Source of the DNA: Chromera velia
Lineage: Eukaryota > Sar > Chromeraceae
Direction: 5' to 3'
NCBI GenBank assembly: GCA_018398765.1
Contig: JAHBMJ010005916.1
Location: 38,424 to 62,173 of the forward strand
Length of the DNA: 23,750 nucleotides
Position 1 is the first letter of the stretch. Every line of letters begins with the position of its first letter. Positions 19,190 to 23,750 of the stretch are shown piece after piece. The notes under the pieces were generated by a model, which made no database searches, was not told the origin of the DNA, and worked only from the letters and a program-made list of their open reading frames with translations. The position numbers were made by a program, and so were the translations under genes.

Positions 19190-22017
19190 CTCGCGCGCGC
19201 GTGTCTGTTTATTGTCTGTGAGCCATCGTGTGTCTCGATGGAAAAACGCAAGTCCGAGTATGTCGCCGGCTGACCGCCAAAGTTCAGTGCAATGTGTGCA
19301 GTTCGTGCCCAGTCCTTTCCCTTCTGCATTTGGGGAACGAGGGATGCACTCAGAGCCCAGAGGACCGGGATGGCCGCTCCTGCATGGAAAGACAGAGAAA
19401 GAAAAGAAAGAAAGAAAACATACCGTGAATATCAAAGGAGAATGGAGGCAAAGGGAAGGACTGAACCGTTGTGAAAAAAAGACGACAACTGAGCGGGCTC
19501 GGAGGAGCACAGTTTCAGTGCACAGACAGGTAGAAAGGGGAAATCGCAGGGCAGATTACATGTGCATAAGTGCAGGAGACAAGAAGCGGATGGCAAAAAG
19601 CGGGGCGCAAGATCCGTTGAGGCGTTGCAAGCAACCAGGATCAACCTAAAGCAAGGAACTGCAGTAAAACAGAAAAAAGAGAGCGACATCCACAGATAAG
19701 AGAAGAAGATGTGTGTCCAGATGGATAGATAGAGGAAGCTATTACAGAACGCCTAAGGATAAAAGGTGTACAGGGACGATCAGTACAGCGTGAGGGATAA
19801 GGGCACGAAAAGTAAATCAGAGTAGCTGCAGGAGACATAGAGAGCAAACCGACCAGCGAAGAGATGCGGTCCCGGGAACAGCTTCCCAGCTCTTGCATAC
19901 GTGTTCAGTGGTCCCTCAACGGCAAAGAAGACACCGGCAGCGAGGACAATGGACGCTGCAGATAGAAAGGAAGGGGAGCGGTCGAAACAGATAAATTAAA
20001 AAAAAGAGGGTAGGCCAACCAAAGAGGGCAAGGCGGGAGGATCCCTGTTGCTTTTGGGGCTCCCAAACACGCACAGAGACACGGAAAGTCCGTCAGCCTT
20101 TGTGAAAAGGCGAGACAAAAAGACAAGAGAACGAAGTTGAATCGAAAGGAAAAGAAAACAGAGGGCGCAGGGGAGTCACAGAGGAGTAAAGCGTTCTTTG
20201 GGGTGTGGAGCTGGAAGCCACACAGCCAAAAATCTCTCCTCTCATCTATTTCTTGCCTCCCCATTCCTCTCACTGCAGAGAAAACGTTTGTCTGTCCCAC
20301 TCCTTCCGCTTCTCCCTTCCTCCTTTACGTTTTCCTCCCACCCACCTACTGACCCGCATTCCAGTGCTTGTCTCTGAAGTTTTCCGAGATGAGCGCCTTG
20401 CGCAGGTTCGATGCTGCATTGACCTGCTGGATGATGGGCTTCGCGTTCTCGATCTGAGAGCAACGGAGTGGAGAGGAGACAGAGGGGTGAGGAAGAAAAG
20501 TAGGAAGAGGCAAGCAGACACAAGGGGTTAGTAGACTGCAGACTTCAACAGGCAGCTGAGCAGAGAAACTAGACAGTGTGCAAACACGCAAAGGAAGCGA
20601 ACGAAAGAGACTTGAAAGAGTTGGGGCAGCTGAAGAGAAAAACTGGACATTGCGCAAGGAAGAAAAGCGAAAAAGCGATGACCCGCCTGAAAAAGAATGA
20701 AGAAAAGATAACATAATATTAATATATGTTTCTTCCAACTGCACAGGAAGGGAAATGAAGACTAGGAAAGAGGGACGAGCACAAGGTCAGCTGAGACGCA
20801 ATAAGAAGTCTGAAGCAGAGAGAGAAATGGATGGACAAAATACAGATCGAGAGAAAGGGTGAACGAGGGAAGAGGTGCAGATAGAGAAGCAGAAGTTGAA
20901 TTCTTCTTCTTTTTCATCTTCACTCACGTCGTCAATCAACTTTTGCAGCTTTGAGATCTCCCCTTCCAATGCGGCCTTGTCGGATCCCTGCGTGAAGACA
21001 AAAACAGAATAAAAACGGAGAAAAAGAGAAAGAAGGAAGAAATACACTATGCATGAGCAGAACGGGTAGAAGAGAATGAATCAAAAGAAAACCACAGGAA
21101 GGGAGAGTGAAAAAAAGGGAAGAAAAGAAATACACTATGCATGAGCAGAACGGGTGGAAGAGAATGAATCAAAAGAAAACCACAGGAAGGGAGAGCAAAA
21201 AAAGGGAAGAAAAAATACACTATGCACGAGCAGAACGGGTAGAAGAGAATGAATCAAAAGAAAACCACAGGAAGGGAGAGCGAAAAAAAGAACGCAAAGA
21301 CCCTTCCGTCCACCCTGCCTGCGTCCTTGACGTCAACCCCTCGCACAAACAAGTCTTCGAGGTGGAACTTCTCTGGTTGCCACACACTTCTCACGATTTC
21401 TGCTTTCAATTGTCACACCAATGAAAAACGTTCAGACACGTGCGATTTGAAGATGCAACCGCCTCTTCGCTGACCTCCTGCTCTTGCTTTTCTCTCAGCT
21501 CCTTGATGTCTGCATTCAACTTCGTGATTGGGATGGAGATGGGAAGCTCAACTTTCTTCCCGTTGACTGTTGGGATCTGCTTGGAGAGCTCCTTTACGTC
21601 ATCCCCGAGCCCTCTAACATTCCGCCAACTCCACCCAGTGAAGGCAGCATACAAGGAAATACCAAACAGAGTGATCATACCAATAGGATGAAGAATGGAG
21701 ATTGTCTTCCCCTCAACCAACCCATACTCCCCCCCCTTTGCAAGTGCCTCAGGGGCATTGAGAAGTGACACTGCCGCTGCAGATGCTGCAATGAGTTCAG
21801 GAGACAGGGGCATCACATTTGCCGTCTCCGCCATGTCAAAGACAAAGTCCTCTTCTGCTGTCTCTGTAGAAGGTGACCCTCGTTGAGAGAGTAGCCTTGC
21901 ACCTGCAGGAACACTTCTACTGCTCTTGGAGACAACGGGAACCCTTCCCTGAGGCACAAACCCCTCGGAGACCACCGCAGCCCCAGCAGCGAGGAAAGCA
22001 CTCAAGCAAACCTTCAT
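18774..22017 (-). CDS. Plastid-targeted DUF4079 family membrane protein
   Basis: Five minus-strand exons, 22017-21475, 20987-20928, 20453-20354, 19955-19854 and 18853-18774, joined in phases 0, 0, 1, 1, give 294 aa ending at a TGA. The family is found in cyanobacteria and plastids, is membrane-bound and has no established function that I know of. Recognisable blocks are VEGKTISILHPIGMITLFG (101-119) with a GWSWRN turn, RDKHWN (228-233) and GKLFPGPHLFA (258-268), which carry the conserved HP, RD.H and PGPH features. Hydrophobic segments are near 105-126, 236-251 and 269-284. The loop at about 135-225 is charged and coiled-coil-like and contains the short exons 2 and 3. The N-terminus looks bipartite: a signal peptide (about 1-19), Phe20 at the junction (SEGF), then a Ser/Arg-rich transit-like stretch to about 50. 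A second hydrophobic segment (70-92) ends APEALAKGG. Donors are GTCAGC, GTGAGT, GTCAGT and GTCGGT. An alternative exon 1 end five codons later (GTTGCA) also keeps frame. Confidence 0.85.
19126..19202 (+). repeat. Compound (CT)n(GT)n microsatellite
   Basis: A CT block is followed by a GT block and a short CGCG tail. It lies in the last intron (19853-18854) of the minus-strand DUF4079 gene, so on the sense strand it reads (AC)n(AG)n. Confidence 0.92.
21041..21290. repeat. Three tandem copies of an 85-88 bp unit
   Basis: Copies start at 21041, 21129 and 21214, each beginning AATACACTATGCA and containing GAGCAGAACGGGT and AACCACAGGAAGGGAGAG. The copies differ by only a few bases and in the length of A runs. 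The array sits in intron 1 of the DUF4079 gene; the + strand Lys/Glu-rich ORF across it is an artefact of the repeat. Confidence 0.92.
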
Positions 22018-22495
22018 GATGAAGCGGGGGGTGCACTAGCAACAGTGTGTGGGAACGACTTTGTCGCAAAACTGGTTTGAATCCGGACAATAGACTCGGC
22101 TCAGACGTCCGCTTTGTTTCATGAGATGCTTGGCTGGCGTCTTCGTAATCTTCTCTTCAGACGCTTCCCTCAAAACTTGAGTCAAAAGATCGAGAAGGAC
22201 TGTGAGACATCAGCACGAGACGGGGCCTGCCGCCTGGCTGCAACTGCGTCATGATTCCGGGCCCGGTGCATGGACCCCGCGGCCTGCGCTGCATGCTAGG
22301 CTGCGCGCGTGCACTGCACCTAGGCATGGAGACCAGCCCCGTGGTCTCCGTCTCCACCGCGGAGACCACCGATGACCACTGACAGCCTCACGGTTCTTGT
22401 TCTCTTCATACACACAATCCGTTTTGAAACGCGTTTTTCCCATCAACATGATTCTCTTAGAGCGTTGAAAGTGTTGGAAGCCGTCATCATTCGTG
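22018..22495. promoter_or_regulatory. Shared divergent promoter region, DUF4079 and signal-peptide genes
   Basis: This is a 478-bp gap between two opposite start codons (22017 and 22496). The centre is GC-rich (about 22230-22370), with GGGCCCGG, CCGCGG, TGCATGC at 22290-22296 and GTGCACTGCAC. A perfect 10-bp inverted repeat GTGGTCTCCG / CGGAGACCAC (22341-22350 and 22360-22369, loop 9) lies inside it, with a further GGAGACC at 22328. No TATA box is evident. Confidence 0.55.
22341..22369. promoter_or_regulatory. Perfect 10-bp inverted repeat in divergent promoter
   Basis: GTGGTCTCCG pairs exactly with CGGAGACCAC across a 9-base loop. The half-site core GGAGACC also occurs once more at 22328-22334. 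It could be a dimeric factor site or a hairpin in an upstream leader. Confidence 0.6.
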
Positions 22496-23436
22496 ATGAG
22501 GCTCTGGTCTCTCATTTTTCTGTTTTGGACGTTGGTGGTGGTTTGTGATAGTAGTTGGCTGTCTCGCCCACAGAGCCTACGCTACTCTCGCATGCGGAAG
22601 ACAGCCAAGGGAGGTACATATTGGGAGGATCGAATCGATGCTCTCGCAAAGGATGAGCACCCTGGGAAGTCCCATCCCAAGAGCGAACCGTGGAAGAGCA
22701 AGTATGAGAAGGTCAAGGACTGTCCTGCACGGACTAACTGGTTATTGAGATGTGTATGTGGGCGCGACCATAACTGGTCCAACCGACTGCAGTCCTCCCG
22801 ACAGCATCGGTAGCCTCAGGTGGTGCCCGCAAGCAAGAGCCAACCAACTATCTTGCAAGGTCTGTGACGGCCTGCTTCATTTTTCGACTCTGCTGGTGGT
22901 CTCCGTGTTGCTCTCCGTGTACAGCCCTCACGCGTCTACCTGTCTGCACTGTCAATTTCACCCTGCTTTGTTCTTTGCAGCTTTCAAAGGAGGTCTACGG
23001 CAAGCCAGTGATGATCAAGGGGCTTCCTCCGTCATCCCCCGTGCCCCAGGTTGGTTGCTTGTGGTGCTCTCCATACGGTGGTCTCCGCTTGGCTTCCTCC
23101 CTCCATTTTCCTCCTTCCTCCCCGTCAGGCCGCTTGCTTTTGCATTGGGCTGCACTTTGCTTACCGTCATTCTCGGACTCTCTCCCATGCATATTCACTT
23201 TCCCTCTGTCACCCTCTGTTTTGCTTTGCTGTGTTCCTGGTTTGGAAATACAGGAGAGTGACAGGAGCGCTGCTGCTGAACCCTCTGCGGACGCTGCTCC
23301 TGAAGTACAGGAGTCTCCCAACGTGGATCCCCCTACAGAGTCTCTTTGTAGCCGCTCTGATGTTCCTCAGGCTGTCGTTAGCGTTGCTGTAGCAGCTGCT
23401 GCGCCTGCTGCAGTGCCCTCGTCTGAAGGAAGTTGA
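22496..23436 (+). CDS. Signal-peptide protein of unknown function
   Basis: I do not recognise this protein. Three exons, 22496-22753, 22981-23049 and 23254-23436, joined in phase 0 (donors GTATGT and GTTGGT; acceptors TTTGCAG and ATACAG), give 169 aa. The N-terminus is a clear signal peptide (hydrophobic LWSLIFLFWTLVVV, about 3-16) followed by a Ser/Arg-rich stretch to about 36, which could be a transit peptide for a complex plastid or simply a secreted protein. Residues 37-70 are charged and hydrophilic with WEDRIDAL and EPWKSKYEK. Exon 2 encodes LSKEVYGKPVMIKGLPP. Exon 3 in this frame is an Ala/Ser/Pro/Glu-rich tail ending SSEGS. The true ATG is 22496; the preceding GTG is in frame but not a likely eukaryotic start. 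A second donor (GTCAAG at 22712) would shorten exon 1 in frame. The frame of exon 3 is the least certain part. Confidence 0.55.
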
Positions 23437-23750
23437 ACAAATGTTCCGTGACCTAGCAGAACGTTTGCGGAGAGCGAGGGCGCTGTACAAAAAGCAGCTA
23501 GAAAAGCAGAGGGACCGACAGAGGCAACTTGAAGGGGGGGTGAGTGCACGTCGGGGGGAAGGGGAGGGGGGGGAGGATGCAGAGATGAATGGAGGAGAGG
23601 CTGAGCTGCCTCCCGTAAATCTCTTTCCCGTGTCAGGGGGGGAGGGGCCCGAGGGGGAGGTTGATGTAGAGATGAATAGAGAGGGCCTGGCTCCCCTCCA
23701 CGCAGAGATGGATCGAGAGGCTTCCCCCGACGCAGAAGGGGGGGGGGGGG
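23390..23750 (+). CDS. Partial open coding segment, coiled-coil then acidic, runs off window
   Basis: A frame different from exon 3 of the preceding gene stays open from after a TAG at 23387-23389 to the window end. It reads QLLRLLQCPRLKEVEQ, then from an ATG at 23441 a strongly helical MFRDLAERLRRARALYKKQL segment. An acidic Gly/Glu-rich part follows, with three EM-containing elements (EDAEMN, VDVEMNR, HAEMDRE). A GTGAGT at 23540-23545 in phase 0 is a consensus donor, so the exon could end there. CTGTAG at 23384-23389 could be its acceptor. It may be a further exon of the preceding gene in a different splice form, or a separate gene. I do not recognise it. Confidence 0.4.
23738..23750 (+). 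repeat. G13 run at window end
   Basis: Thirteen G close the window, mirroring the C24 run at its start. This suggests that the contig ends in a homopolymer. Confidence 0.9.

Noticed and set aside
21107..21424. Lys/Glu-rich repeat protein
   Set aside because: It is the translation of the tandem repeat inside DUF4079 intron 1, on the opposite strand to the gene.
22752..23261. 169-aa hydrophobic + strand ORF
   Set aside because: It overlaps two introns and one exon of the signal-peptide gene in another frame; hydrophobicity comes from pyrimidine-rich intron sequence.
1..23750. tRNA, rRNA and CRISPR arrays
   Set aside because: I looked for GTTCGA-type T-loop sequences on both strands and found none in a cloverleaf context. 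No rRNA-like blocks were seen. The tandem repeats lack the constant-repeat/variable-spacer pattern.

Overview
The window looks like nuclear DNA of a photosynthetic protist with a complex red-type secondary plastid. A chromerid such as Chromera velia is my best guess, not a proof. The evidence is: intron-rich genes with GT-AG introns and YGCAG or TACAG acceptors; a plastid-type membrane protein whose N-terminus reads as signal peptide plus transit peptide with Phe at the predicted junction; a mitochondrial-type ADCK2 kinase; non-LTR retrotransposon remnants; many microsatellites; and TGCATGC(A) motifs upstream of genes. The window opens with a C24 run, closes with a G13 run, and has one N beside a G12 run, so it looks like a contig whose breaks fall on homopolymers.

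Layout. 1-4200 is transposon territory: a decayed LINE-type 3' end with a restriction-like endonuclease (294-1008), two adjacent direct copies of a ~0.5 kb repeat carrying a GYCYGTCAAA-type motif about seven times each (1464-2540), an intact RNase H1 domain on the minus strand (2988-3539), and a minus-strand reverse transcriptase C-terminal zinc-knuckle remnant (3819-4200). 4169-5532 holds an exact 596-bp duplication split by a 172-bp spacer with the N. The duplicated unit is the promoter and first 29 codons of the next gene.

5444-23436 holds five multi-exon genes on strictly alternating strands: (1) + an E2-25K/UBE2K-class ubiquitin-conjugating enzyme with UIM-like motifs in place of a UBA domain (5444-6969); (2) - an ADCK2-like UbiB-family kinase (8936-12208); (3) + a putative multi-pass membrane protein with a long Gly/Ser-rich tail (13262-16430); (4) - a DUF4079 plastid membrane protein (18774-22017); (5) + a small signal-peptide protein of unknown function (22496-23436). 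Genes 2/3 and 4/5 are divergent pairs, and 1/2 and 3/4 are convergent. Open coding sequence in another frame runs off the right edge (23390-23750).

The five genes do not form a single pathway. Two are likely organellar (ADCK2 in mitochondria, DUF4079 in the plastid). Genes 4 and 5 both begin with a signal peptide and share a 478-bp intergenic region, which makes them candidates for co-regulation. AT-rich stretches (7660-8720 and 16431-18060) follow the + strand genes. All exon models come from reading frame, splice phase and family similarity recalled by eye; no search was run.
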